NCBI RefSeq assembly: GCF_000218685.1
Contig: NW_006763295.1
Location: 1,906,430-1,970,429 of the forward strand
DNA length: 64,000 bases
From: Serpula lacrymans var. lacrymans S7.9
Lineage: Eukaryota > Basidiomycota > Agaricomycetes > Boletales > Serpulaceae
Reading direction: 5' to 3'
The translations under genes were made by a program, and so were the position numbers. The notes under the pieces are model-generated. The model ran no database searches. It was not told the origin of the DNA and saw nothing but the letters and a program-made list of their open reading frames with translations. This document shows positions 46,858-58,577 of the stretch, piece after piece (positions within the stretch are counted from its first letter, which is position 1; each line of letters starts with the position of its first letter).

Positions 46858-48943
46858 ATGCCCCAGGGATCTTCAACGCCTTGGTCCTATCTTCTAATTC
46901 GGTGAGCAGCACCACCCAGGATGTCTGACCCAGCTCACCAACGGGTTCCAGAATCTTGTTCCAATTTGTACTCAAGATATTTTACGGGACTATAGTTGTG
47001 GAAAATGCTGATTTAATACCAAAGACCGGACAACCATGGTCATTTTTCTCTCAGTCGTATACCTAGCCAGACAATTTTAACAGTCGTCTCACAGCATTGT
47101 ATGTGCAAACCACAGTAATTCCTTGACGGACGCATTGTGAGTATAAACGCGAGTGTCTTTAGTACGTCACCCTGAGCATGAAATACTACACTTCAGGCTT
47201 CTAGTTACCTCAATTCCTATGAGTGTAAGTCTTTTCGTTCAGTCAAGAATGTCTTAGTCGTACTGACTCCCCCGTTCTAGCGACGTAACATGTTAAGGCT
47301 CACTGCCAAGGCTACACAATTTGGGCAGAGGACCTTCACTAGCTGGTTGATTGAATCCGCTGGCACTGTACCAATCAAACGAAGAAAGGACTCCGCAGAT
47401 GGCACTGCTGATAATACTGAAGTGATGGAGAAACTAATGGAGGTGTGTGCGGAAAGGTTTCGTCTTATGATATGTTGACTTGAACATTATATAGGCATTG
47501 GAAATTGGCGATGCTATCTGCCTTTTCCCCGAGGGTATGAGTCGATATCATCCTACCATAGCGCCTCTAAAAACCGGAGGTCTGTGTTTCTGTATATCTT
47601 CTGTGTAATACGTCTCATAATTTATACAACAGTTGCTCGCATCGTTTCTGACGTACTGACGCGAAATCGTGATGACCCAAACTTTTCGGTTTCTATATTG
47701 ACTTGCTCAGTTACTTACATGTATTTGTTTATCACTTTTTTTGAAGACAGTTTCTGACCTTTCAATAGGCACCGACAACATTTTCGCTCGGACGTTCTAG
47801 TTACTTTCAATCCCCCTATGACCTTCACTCCAAAGGTGTTTAAATTGGGTAATACCTTTATCGTTAATGCTAAATTTAAATATATTTCAGGATAATCCAG
47901 AACTTCTTGCACCTGTAAACTATGACGAGATTCGCGGCCTCACCGCCCAAATGCACCAACAAATCAGCTCTCGCACTATTGATTCCCCTTCTTGGGATCT
48001 CGTTCGGTCGGCTAGGATTGCTTCCAGGATATACGTTCCCCTTGGGACCCGCATGAGTTTAGGAGATTACGTTAGAGTAACCCGAACTTTTGTAGAAGCC
48101 TTCAAAGCTTCAGACGATGCGCAAAACAGCAAGCATATTGCTGAAGACGACCCAATTGAGTCTACCAGTGAAGATTTGGAGCTTAATCAGTTGCGATATG
48201 ATTTGCGGGTGCGATTCTTACCTGCATAGTCCCCTTGCCGTGCTCACGATTATGTCTAGGACTACCAAGACCAGCTAGTACGATGGGGCATCAAAGACGA
48301 TCGTATCCGTCGACCTCTTTCTCGGCGAGTCATTCTATCAAGAATCATAATCCGTTTATCTTGGTTTTCGTTCCTTTTCGTTATTTCTCTCCCTGGCCTA
48401 GCCTTGTGGACACCCGTATTCGCAGCCACCTTCTATGCTGTGCATAATTTCAAGAAGAGTGGCCCGATCTGGGATACATGGGATGAGATTGCACAATACA
48501 AACTCATCTATGGTCTCATTTCGGGTCTATGCGTATGGTTCGGCTCTGTCCTTCTCACTCTGCCATTTGCTTGGATAACTATATTCTTGGTGCCCTTGTT
48601 GATGTGGATGACTCTGCGCTGGCTTGAAGACGCAGTGTCGGCATTCCGTGCATTCACTGCGCTGGTTCGGCTGCTAAGGGTAGGAACATCTACTCTCAAA
48701 CGCATGAGGGTGAGGAGACAAAATCTACATGGACGTATAATGAATTTAGCTGTCAAGACGCTTGGTTTACCTGCCGACCCCGAGGTATATTTCCTTGAAA
48801 GTGGAGGAAAGGAGAAAGGTCGAGTTCGGGGGAGATGGGAGAGCAGCGCGAAGTACTTTTCAGTGAGGAGGCGACGAAAGAGAGATTGGAATGAGACTCT
48901 TCGCTTATATGATAAGGTGGATTATCCAGAGGAAGGGCAATGA
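46858..48943 (+). CDS. Glycerol-3-phosphate acyltransferase-like (PlsC family)
   Basis: Membrane acyltransferase of the PlsC superfamily, closest in motif layout to fungal Gpt2/Sct1 GPATs that make lysophosphatidate in the ER. The reconstructed start is MPQGSSTPWSYLL, followed by VENADLIPKTGQPC. Motif I is CANHSNSLTDALLVTSIPMS (His and Asp five apart, as in Sct1). Motif II is around GTVPIKRRKDS, motif III is CLFPEGMSRYHP, and motif IV lies in FNPPMTF. The C-terminal third has two long hydrophobic hairpins (LSWFSFLFVISLPGLALW and LISGLCVWFGSVLLTLPFAW) and an Arg-rich cytosolic tail. About eight short introns interrupt the gene. The exact acyl acceptor (glycerol-3-phosphate or DHAP) cannot be fixed from sequence. 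Confidence 0.87.
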
Positions 48944-49189
48944 CGACATTCACTGTAGGCGGTTTGAACGTTGAATATCGAATAAGAGGCAACATTTCAG
49001 TTAATTATGGGCAAAGTGCTAGCCAAATTGTCCGACAACATAGCGAATAGGAATTAATATACATCGCGTGCCAAAAAAGAGAGAGAAAGAGAGAAAGATA
49101 CTCGTGTCTACGGGAGTGAAATTTGATAAAGCTGAGGAGAGTGCTATAAAAATCATGGCGTCAAGGTCGTAAGCATATTTGGAGAGGTA

Positions 49190-50062
49190 TTATCCCAGTA
49201 TAGGCTGATATGCTCTGTTGCCTGCAGCCCATTTGTGACCCCTATCCGCCGACACGCCTGTGACGATGACTCCAAATCCTACCAAAATCCCGACTACCCA
49301 AGATATCGTGTTCAACACGTACCCCGTGCCTGCAAACCGTGTCAGATGCTATAGTTGAAATTTCGGAATACGACTCACCAGGTCTGGCATACTCGAACGA
49401 AGGGTAACGAGCAGTTCGATACAACTCGGTGACAACAGCAAATGTGATGATTTGAAAAGCAACTAGTGATTGATCAGCAAGGGGCCGCATACAGTGGGTG
49501 AATGACTGCGTGAAAGATACCATGTAAAAGAACAAGACCCGCAACAGCCCTCCACACGCGTCTCCTTCGAGAGTGGGTACTGACGCCTATTAATAGGGAA
49601 ACCAAGGCCAAGGCGGCGAAGCCTATGCCCAACTCGGTAGAATACTGCGCACTGGTCCAGGCAGCGCAAAAGAAACGATTTTCGTCGTCACAGCTATCGC
49701 TAACAGAGCGAGGGAACGGTCGGCACTCGTAATCTGTATATTCGAACCCGCCATTGCCTGGGCCAGGAATCTTGACCACCTGACGTTCGCACCTTTCCAT
49801 CAAGCCGTAGCGAACGGTGACTTTTGCGTTCAAGATTTCATAGCTTGTAGTGAGCCTTTGAATTCAAAGAGGTGTCAGAACAGAACTCGCTAAAAAGACT
49901 GCTCGTTGGCGAACCAGTCCGAACGGCGTGAGGATACGATGTTCTGGGAGTTTCAAAACACCATTTCAGCGTGCAAACGAGACGGCGGTAATGGATTCGA
50001 CTCACAATGACCAGAATGGCTACCACAGCAAAGAAAGTGAGGACGTAGGACGTTTTCCTCAT
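49190..50062 (-). CDS. Uncharacterised four-transmembrane membrane protein
   Basis: Starts MRKTSYVLTFFAVVAILVIV (signal-anchor-like first helix) and ends with a conserved-looking SADRGHKWAAGNRAYQPIL. The extracellular loop between TM1 and TM2 is rich in Cys (ERCERQVVKIPG, YECRPFP, DSCDDENRFFCAAW). TM2 is ELGIGFAALALVSLLIGVS, TM3 follows RRRRVWRAVAGLVLL, and TM4 is ISWVVGILVGFGVIVTGV. The layout of signal anchor, Cys-containing loop and three further helices resembles the Sur7/PalI-like or claudin-like class seen in fungi. I do not recognise a specific family. At least three introns. The gene lies tail-to-tail with the acyltransferase. Confidence 0.7.
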
Positions 50063-50450
50063 CGTGGTCCTTGAGGGAAAAAAAATGGTGCTCAGGTTCG
50101 CTTTTATGAGTGGTAAATCTGAATTGCTTGTGCTCCACCTGAAGTCGTTTCAACCGCCCTGCGTAACCATTACGTAATAATACATCTTTGGAAACAGCTC
50201 CTTTTAGTATTTTATCGCTCAAACCATTTGCTAAGATCAGACTTCTGGGTCTGATCTTAAGCCAAGTGCGATAGCTTCTGTCCATATTTATATCTGTGGT
50301 TCCAGTATTATCCACCTATCATGTGTTGGCGTGGAAAAAGAGGGTCCAGTCTATTTTGCTATTTGCTCACAGAAGAACGTGCCATGATGGGGCCCCCTGA
50401 AAGGTAACTAAACTGAGGGATATCTGCTCTTATCTTTGCCCGATAAGCAA
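50063..50450. other. Divergent intergenic region with a perfect hairpin
   Basis: About 390 bp between the membrane-protein gene and the FAD monooxygenase. It contains a perfect 11-bp stem, 6-nt loop hairpin at 50232-50259 (TAAGATCAGAC / GTCTGATCTTA). Otherwise unremarkable. Confidence 0.5.
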
Positions 50451-52149
50451 ATGCAAGGGGGATCCAGTCAAACTTGTAAATTTCGTGTGGCGATCTGGTA
50501 TGGTTTCACCACATAGCATTACGCTCTGAATTCTGACAAGGTCTCATATTTCCAGTGGCGGCGGTATCAGTGGTCTATGCCTTGCCGTCGCACTTTCAAG
50601 ACAGCCAAAGATCCAGGTAGACCTGTATGAAGCTGCAGATCGCTTCAAAGAGATCGGGGCCGGAGTCATGATCTGGTCAAAGACGTGGAAGGTACTTGAA
50701 CTACTTGGATTAGCAAATGAATTCGCAGAAGTAGCCCATGCTCCACCGGATGGTTCTCTTGGTAAGTGTAATAGATGACGTTTGCAGGCGCTTCGTACTT
50801 TACTCTCCGTCCGTAAGGCGTCGCCTTCGATTTCAGAAGGTCTGATAACCCCGAAGAAGGTTTTCGCTTTCATCTTGCCGAAATGCCCTGTAAGCTCATC
50901 TCAAATTCGTCATTCAGCTAGTATAGTTACTCAGAGCATGGATACATTGAGATGGTTGCATTCGTTTCCATCGAGCACATTTTCTAGATGTATTTGTTGA
51001 ACATATACCCGAGGGCGTAGCGCATTTTGGCAAAAGACTGACGTCTTTCACTCGCGGTAGCTCACAGGAGCCCCTGACTCTCCAGTTTGCAGATGGCTCT
51101 AACGCCTCCTGCGATCTTCTTGTCGGCTGCGATGGCATCAAATCTCTAGTTCGAGCGCAATTATTCAAAGAACTCGCCATCCAAGAAAGTCGATCAGACT
51201 TTCTCGGTTTTATCGAGCCTGTGTGGAGCGGCACAATAGCTTACAGGGGGTTGATACCGGTTCATCGCCTATCCGAGCACAATGGTGATGAGAAACACAG
51301 AACGATCGATAGTCCGATGATGGTGAGTGTATTGTTGGCACGTATCTGCTTTTCTTACTTCTAAATGGGTAAAAATAGTACTGTGGAAATAGCAAAGTAT
51401 ATTCTACTCTTCCTTACCTTCCCGTTATCTGATGGCTCGAGAGTAGCATGTCGTCAGTTATTCAATATCAAAAGGGGACATAGTAAACGTTGTTGCCTTT
51501 TCGTCTCAACCTGACAAGGACGGTACTCATTACGATGGTCCCTGGGTGACGGACTGCACGCAGGAGGAGTTTCTTCAGTGTTATGCTGGTTGGGAACCTG
51601 AAGTAGAAACCATGCTCAAAGTCATCATTCACCATGCGCATACAAATATGTTATGCTTACAATTTAATACAGTGCATCGAAAAACCATCACGATGGGCAA
51701 TACATCACCTCGAGCCTCTTCCCTTCTACGTGAAGGATAACATAGCCTTGATCGGAGATGCTGCTCATGCCATGACTCCTCACTTAGGTGCTGGGGCTGG
51801 TCAGGCTATCGAGGTAATAATTCGCGTCATTGCTTTTAGTGCGCTAATCGTTCTCTCCCAGGACGCTTTCCTTCTCGCTTCTCTCCTGGGACATCCATCT
51901 GTCCAACGCCTCAATATGTCCTCTGCTCTCAAAGCTTACGAAAATATCAGGTTACCTTTAGCCACCCGCGTCCAACTTGGCTCTTCGGAAGCGGGTCGCA
52001 AGTATGAGTTTGATAGCAAGCTGGGTGCTAACTATGCAAAATTAATTCCAGAAATCGATGGTCAGTGGGATTGGGTATGGGAAACATCCCCAGAGGAAGA
52101 TGTTGAGCAAGCGTTGGCGCTGATGTCGCAGTATCAGCATGCCCCATAG
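50451..52149 (+). CDS. FAD-dependent aromatic monooxygenase (salicylate-hydroxylase-like)
   Basis: Class A flavoprotein hydroxylase. Eight exons (50451-50497, 50556-50761, 50818-50889, 50952-51322, 51379-51396, 51447-51620, 51673-51813, 51862-52149) sum to 439 codons, the usual length. The first junction completes the dinucleotide-binding FRVAICGGGISGLCLA. The DG motif is LLVGCDGIKSLVRAQ. The GD motif is IALIGDAAHAMTPHLGAGAG followed by QAIEDAF. An 18-nt exon (51379-51396) encodes YCGNSK, which continues into HVVSYSISKGD, conserved in the family. The natural substrate is unknown (salicylate, anthranilate and related phenolics are common). No secondary-metabolite cluster surrounds it. Confidence 0.9.
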
Positions 52150-52247
52150 TGGGTACAACTTAGTAGAATTGACAAATTAAGAGAAAAGAACATTGACTTA
52201 CACGGACAAAGTGGCTTATAATGATCTAAATATTCGAATAATGCAAG

Positions 52248-52330
52248 GTCCTTGTCGATTAGTGGTTAAATCATCACGTTGTGGCAAGTTCATAACCGTG
52301 AGGCCGGAAGTTCGAATCCTCCCAAGGACA
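52248..52330 (+). tRNA. tRNA-His (GTG), with probable 11-nt intron
   Basis: Acceptor GTCCTTG/CAAGGAC; D stem GATT/AATC; anticodon stem TCACG/CGTGA with loop TTGTGG plus C and anticodon GTG at 52281-52283. The intron 52285-52295 is at the canonical site. The T stem GGAAG/CCTCC has one A-C mismatch, so a degraded or atypical copy is possible. Confidence 0.75.
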
Positions 52331-52334
52331 CGTC

Positions 52335-52339
52335 TTTTT
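52335..52339 (+). terminator. Pol III terminator of tRNA-His
   Basis: Run of five T residues starting 5 nt after the tRNA 3' end. Confidence 0.6.
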
Positions 52340-52660
52340 GATTGTTTTTGTTTTGGATCTTCGCATCGCTACGTATGTCTTTCCTTATTGAGTGTTAAGT
52401 GGTAAGCTGCCTGCCAATTATTTTTTTTGGTGTAATACTAGGTCGGATGTCAAGCGGACAAGGTGTTTGGTTACGCCTTTTTGCTGAAACTGACTACTGA
52501 TTGGCCAATAAATCGGGACTTCGGTCACACAACTTGGTACATGAGTTACACGAAAATATGATACATGGTAGCAAGCTAAACGTCTCAGTGTAACGTTTAC
52601 AGTCAGGGAAGACCGATAAACGAGCATAATGATTCAGACCAGACACACGATCCACCAAAA

Positions 52661-55217
52661 TTAGACTCGAGGTATGCCCTGTACAACTTGAGGGTACGTC
52701 TGGGCGATCATCTATATTAAAGTGTCAAATCTGAGTCAGGGGGCCGAAGGAGGAGAGCTGTACTCACAGCGAACAACTCTGGTGCACGTATCTCCATGAC
52801 TTGTGGGTCCTCACCGAGCCCAACGAAACTAAAGATAGCTGTAAGCTGGCTGGTGTCATAAGAGAGAAGGGCCTCCTTACATCGTTGAGACACCAGCTTC
52901 AAGGGCGCAAGAAAGAGTCAAAGCTATGTGAGATGTGAACACCATGAATAACGAGACACCTCATAAGATATTGGACGTACAACATGAAATCCCGATCAAG
53001 AACGCAAATAGCAACACTGGTGCAGTATATTGCCCATCTGCATTATATGACGGATGTGTGACTGTAGTGAAAAATCAAGTTAGACACCGGGTATAACATC
53101 GTGAATCATACGCACAGCGTAGGTAAAGGTAAGCGAACAAGGAGCATAGTAAGCCAATAGCATATGCTCCCCAGGTGAGTGCTAAGAGCAATGGTTAACA
53201 GCTGCTAAAATGTAGTTGATCTACCAAAAATACTCACTCATGCTAATCAAAGAATCGTTGACAAGAGCATCAATTCCTAGAGTAGAGAACGTCAGGCATC
53301 ATCATCATCTAGATAAATTGAGCAGGGCAACCAACCTCGGTCTTTGAACAACCTCCACGTATCCTTAGCTGCGCGGACGTAAGGCTTGCCGTACAAGGCT
53401 AAGTTGGAGAATTCAATAATCAAGTAGCAAATCGAAATACGGGCGTTTAATGCTCACCGATTTCAATGTAAGCATATCTGCCCGACAAGCCATGTTAATG
53501 AATGAAAAGGAACGGGATAACATACACCTACTTGTTGAAATACTGCACCATGTTGTCTATACAGCCTATGAAACATTCGGCGCAGCAAGCCAAGCAAGCT
53601 TCGACGGCTATACAAAATAGAAATAAGTTGTCCACATTCAGTCCTAAAACATAGCATGGAGGTACACGCACGTTGCCCATCAGCATCTGCATTATTCCTC
53701 GCAGCATTCAAAAGTATTCTCAGTAACTCCAAAATAGTGACGATGAGCGAGCCGAAGGCGATAGATCCGAGGGAGAGGGAGGATGCTCGGGCGAACGCAG
53801 AGAGTGTAGGATGCTTGGGCTATACATATCGTACTTAGCTGCTGAGCTACACCAAGAGGGAAGAGCCTCCTACCATTTCGCCCTGTTGACGGGGACCAAA
53901 GTAGTACCAGCCTAAACATAATTTATATGTCTTCATCCACGAAAAGGGTCAATATGGACTTACATCCAAAAGGACCACCGGCAAGCGTGGCTAATGCAAC
54001 GTTGCTAATAACTTGCGACGTCCAAAGGAAAGAAAAGGCCTCGAAGAAAATGAGCCCGGCTACTTTAGCGGATGAGCAAGATGTTCCATCGTTACATGCT
54101 ATCAAGGCAAAGGGTTAGAACAAAGCCAAGAAAACCACACCACGGGAGACTAACATGGGTTTCCAGGTGTGAATTTGGCATATCTGTGTCATAAGTCAGA
54201 CTTTTGTCACAAATGAAGAGTCTGGTATACTTACGTAGCAATCGCGGTAAAGGTAAACCAGCTGTGGGGTAGGTTCAATAAAACTGGAGAGCGTTCTCTG
54301 TTTAATTGAAACCTTACACGCTTAGAGCAGCTTGCAGAATGAGAGCCATGAACGCAACGAAGTAAACGCTTGTATGGTGTTTTGCGACGTCCATCACCAC
54401 TTGCAATAAAAGAGATGCGAGGGGAATGCGAGACCTATACCCCCAGTAGGAGAATATAGAGAGCAAGGCTATCACCGTGAAAATGATAGCTCCAGCTGGG
54501 ACAAACCTCGTCAATTATCAACATGAACGGAAACAATGTAAACTTACAATAGAACTTGGTGATCCAGTAATAGACGCATATTCCACTGGTAAATGATGTA
54601 AATTATGAGGCACAAAGATTGACATGCAAACATACATGTTGAGCAGAATTGAGAGAATGAGTGTGATGTGCATGATGAATCTCGTAAATAATCGCGCGAG
54701 TAAGAGATATACAGAAGAGAGCAGTAATCCAGCTGCTGTCACAAGTAATAACAGATACACAGTATGCCTGGTCACTTGTCAGAGACAGCATTAGGAACAA
54801 AGACGAAATAATAGTACCAGTTGAGTGTCACAGAGCTGCCAGTATGTGAACCATCGCCCAACCCTCCACCAAGACCACCACTGGATATCCACTGTGATAT
54901 TACGATACCAGATAGCGCAGCAAAACCTAGTAACTACATCATATGTGGCTTCAGCGATCTGCATGTTAGACAGGGGGTAAAACACATACCTGCAGTACGA
55001 AGAGAATCAAGAAGGCTACATCATTGACTTTTTTCTTCGGTTTAAATCGGTCGTCTTCGTAAGGAGATTTGGTATCTGGATATGTCGGTGGGTATGGCGG
55101 GTGGTTTGGAGGGGGTGCATAAGGTTGGGAGACGCCTGGCGCAAACCTTTCCTGTACGCCACTAACTGGTTGGTAGCCTTGACCGCTACCCCATTGATCT
55201 TTATTCCACTCTGTCAT
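52661..55217 (-). CDS. PNS1: Choline-transporter-like protein PNS1 (CTL/SLC44 family)
   Basis: Polytopic plasma-membrane protein of the CTL family. The start MTEWNKDQWGSGQGYQPVSG opens a Pro/Tyr-rich cytosolic N-terminus (YAPPPNHPPYPPTYPDTKSP), then KPKKKVNDVAFLILFVLQ begins TM1. Further landmarks are TLNWHTVYLLLLVTAAGLLL, IFSYWGYRSRIPLASLLLQV, FFEAFSFLWTSQVISNVALA, LAGGPFGCWYYFGPRQQGEM and SLGSIAFGSLIVTILELLRI. CCAECFIGCIDNMVQYFNKY with AYIEIALYGKPYVRAAKDTW is the CTL signature. The C-terminus is FVGLGEDPQVMEIRAPELFA with IAQTYPQVVQGIPRV. The gene is split into many short exons (about fifteen), several under 60 nt. The role in choline uptake is debated for the yeast protein. Confidence 0.88.
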
Positions 55218-56114
55218 TCTCTGGATACGTCAAAAAATCGTGGATGGTCGCAGACGCTGAAACTTGAAAAGGAGGTGAGCCTTAAATACTGTGCTAAATG
55301 ATGCAAAAACAGACCTGTGACTGACTCGGATGTATCTTGTTTCAAGTTCGAAGTTGTTCAACTGTTGGTCGTAAAGGTGATTCGAAACGCGGGAGCAGCA
55401 GGCTAAGCAGTGTTATATTGTGGGTGAATCTGTGATCCGAACAGCAGCATACTCCAACCTGCAGGTGTTGGCTTAGGCGCCATTCCGACTTCAGAAGTAA
55501 GCATGCCTCGGCAAAAACTGAATTACTTTACATGCACAATTACGTCAATGCTTAACGGCATTTGTAATGGAACCTCATGTTTCTGAGTACGTTCAATTAA
55601 ACGGAACCCACCCAGTCAGACCAAACTACTGATATGACAGTCGATATCAGCAAACGACCCACTATATATCAGTATATAACCCACCATCCCCCGAGTGCAT
55701 CAGCGACGGAACCAAATATAAAGCGGTGCGATAGTAAAATCCAACAATTGGATCAATAATGTGGATGCATATGATGAAACTGCGATGATCAGGCAACCTG
55801 AGGCGCGCCACACTTAACTTGAATCATGTCCATAGCCTGTTAAACAAGATGTATTCTACAGTATATCATGATCATCGTTGCTACAGGCATATGATACGTA
55901 TATAAGGGCACAGATAGAGTTATGAACAGATGGCAGAAAACGGGGCGTGTGGACAAGGTGCTGACGATGAGTACAATAAATGACCGTACAGAGAAACAAG
56001 CATAGTCAACTTGAAATCAAAGCCAAAGAATTGAAACCGAGGATGATCACAAATTATGGGGCTGGAAATTATGATATGTACATGATCATGGACGAGACGA
56101 CTTGCGTCATAGTC
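55218..56114. other. Intergenic region without a recognised gene
   Basis: About 900 bp upstream of PNS1 and downstream of the phosphatase gene; AT-rich, no coding potential or RNA recognised. Confidence 0.4.
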
Positions 56115-57550
56115 TCAACGTGAGGACTTGTTTTTGAAGCGCACGACCATGACTGTTACATTGTCGTTAGTCTGCCGAGCAAGAGCGTGATTGACGAGTG
56201 CTTGACTAGCTTCCTGTGCATCTTCCATGTGACGAACAAGATCGATGGCGCCTTGATCACCAGTGATATCCCATAGCTGTTTTAAGTATATATATATATA
56301 TCAGTACATGAAACATCAGCCACGAGAATCGAAGTCATGTGTGAACTCACACCATCGCAAGCCAAAATCAGAAACTCGTCCTCGTCGCAAAGCTCTGTCT
56401 CAGTGGTGTAAGGCGATCCCACGACAAATTCCTTCATCGATGAATCGCCCAAGCTCCGGGTCACTGCCAGCACGCCGTTCACTCGTCCGCTGAGAACGAA
56501 GCCACCGGCGTCTGTTATCCTCTTTGCTTCCTGTTTGTCGGACCCCTTGTGATCGTATGTCAATCGCACAGCTTTGCCTGCACGACACAGAACTCCACGT
56601 GCATCGCCAGCATTTGCACTATAAAGAACGCGTCGTGCGGTTGTGGGTGGTACAATCGCGGAAGTTCCATTGACTTGGTGTGTGTTTGCAGCAGGCGAGG
56701 TATTGCTAGGCGAAACAGAGCGCGGTGTAGTGGGAGACGTCGAGCGTGCTGGAGAGGCACCGCCCAGATTTTTGAGAGCTCTCGCTATTCGGCTCCCATT
56801 AGTTTTCTTAGATTTAGTTGCCTTTTTGTCCTTCGAAGAAGCTTCCTCGCTAGACTCTGCGCTATGACTGTCAGAAGCACTCGCGTTGTCGCTCTTCCCT
56901 TCTTGAAAGGATACTGGGGAACCGGCGGATTCCCGAGAGTCAGTGATAAATGACTGGTGCCCATCAGCATCCTCAATACGCAGGAATGCGGTTACAGCAG
57001 TGCATCCAGAATGGATCTTGCCCTGGGAATCTTCGCACATGCGAGAGATGCGAGTGTCTACACCATGAAATGTCTGATTCAAAACATCAGGGATAGCAGC
57101 CCCAGGCGATGAGCGAAGAGTGTCCAGCAGATACTGCAAATGATAAGGGGCGCGTCAATATCACTTCATAGATGAGCTGAGGACGGTGGCCTGATTGTAC
57201 CTCGTGGAAATGAGCCCCGCACCACTCAGCGGCATGTTTACCAGCATGACCGTCGAACACGGCGAAGAAGCCTTGACCTCTTACTCCAGCATAGTCGACG
57301 ACGAATGAATGGGCATCTTCCATAGATCGCCTTGAACCCTTATCTTCAGAAACACCGACTTGGTACGCGGCATTTTGTGCAGAGTGTCGGTTTAGGATCT
57401 GATGGTAAGCGCCACGGAGATGGATGAGATGAGAGTAAGATATATGAGATGGCTCCAACGTACACCATAAGTTTCAACTCCTTCGGCCGTAGTAATCGAC
57501 TTGGAGCGCGCGTTTGGGGACTCTGAGAACCGTGGAGTTGTAGGATGCAT
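56115..57550 (-). CDS. PP2C-type protein phosphatase (Ptc1-like)
   Basis: Mn/Mg-dependent Ser/Thr phosphatase; Ptc1-type enzymes dampen MAP-kinase signalling such as the HOG pathway. The start is MHPTTPRFSESPNARSKSIT. Motifs in order are GVSEDKGSRRSMEDAH, FFAVFDGHAGKHAAEWC, SGCTAVTAFL, YSANAGDARGVLCRAGKAV, LTYDHKG, ITDAGGFVLSGRVNGVLAV, RSLGD, FLILACDGLWD and TNDNVTVMVVRF. The metal-binding Asp residues of DGH, CDG and TNDN are present. A Ser/Lys-rich insertion of about 90 residues (around 56935-56650) interrupts the domain between the SGCTA and NAGD motifs. At least four exons; one intron holds a short TA-repeat at about 56287-56300. Confidence 0.9.
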
Positions 57551-58577
57551 GTGGGGAAGAGCAGGGTTAGAGTCCAAATTAGATGAAGCCCTTTATATAT
57601 TCCGTGATCAATGGCGCGTTCTGGTCAGGGAGATGTGCGCTTGATCAGATCAAGCTTACCGTGACAATGAGTTGGAAGACGTCTGGTGGATGGTTGCCGT
57701 GTTTGCTACATGATTACGACAACATATCATCAAGTGAGCACACTGATCAGCCGCAAATGGTAATATCCGGTTCGCTCACTCTCTGGATTGTTGTGCTGCA
57801 CGGTTTGGATTTCTGGCATAAGTTGCCAGCGACTATGTCTCAAAAAGCGAAAGAAAAGCGGATAGAAAGATGGAGCGAACTCGAGTGATGCAGACTGCGA
57901 GTGTCAGATGGAGTTCTTATAATGGAGCTCAGACTATCCTGCCACACAAGCCACCGCCGGCGCCGAATCCGGCCTGGTCACATGGCCTGGCATCACTTTT
58001 ATGGCACAATCACGGTCGTTGTCGGGCATGCAACTGATTGTTAGAAGCGCTCGTGTAGAACAAGACAAAAAATAGAGAACAAAAAAACAAAAAACAAATC
58101 TATGTAGGTTGCCAATGTCTCACTACAATCTATTCTATAAACTATGTATACGACAAGGCCAGCCAGTCGAGGCCAGGCAGAGGCAAGTGGTTTTCATTTT
58201 CGGCCTTGGATCGGGAGCTGTGACATAATAGTATGGGACAGCGTCGGAGTGCCTTCTGCGTAGCACAAGCTGTAAAACAATCGTGACCATTTCCTAGGAG
58301 CACAACTGGTGTGTTATTGTTGTCATTCAGCACATCGGCGACCACGTTCTCGATGTGACTCGACACGAGAACCACAGCAGCGGCGTGCAAATGCACTGGC
58401 CGTACCGTACGGGCGTGAGGGTTTCCAGTGAGACCGGGCCACGTGGTTACGGCAGTTTCCGGTAGAGTAAACAAGTGTGAGGTAGATTGTCAGATTACTA
58501 GCCAGCCAGCACTTTCACCTTCAGCCGGGACTCATCTGTGTTATCCACGCTTTTTCGATTGTCTCGAAAACCTGTGG
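57551..58577. other. 1-kb divergent intergenic region
   Basis: Between the phosphatase (-) and eIF5-mimic (+) starts. Open frames of about 100 codons at 57583-57888 (+) and 58142-58474 (-) have no recognisable motif and are not called. Confidence 0.4.

Noticed and set aside
58142..58474. A 110-codon minus-strand frame upstream of the eIF5-mimic gene
   Set aside because: No recognisable domain; it overlaps the probable promoter and could be chance.
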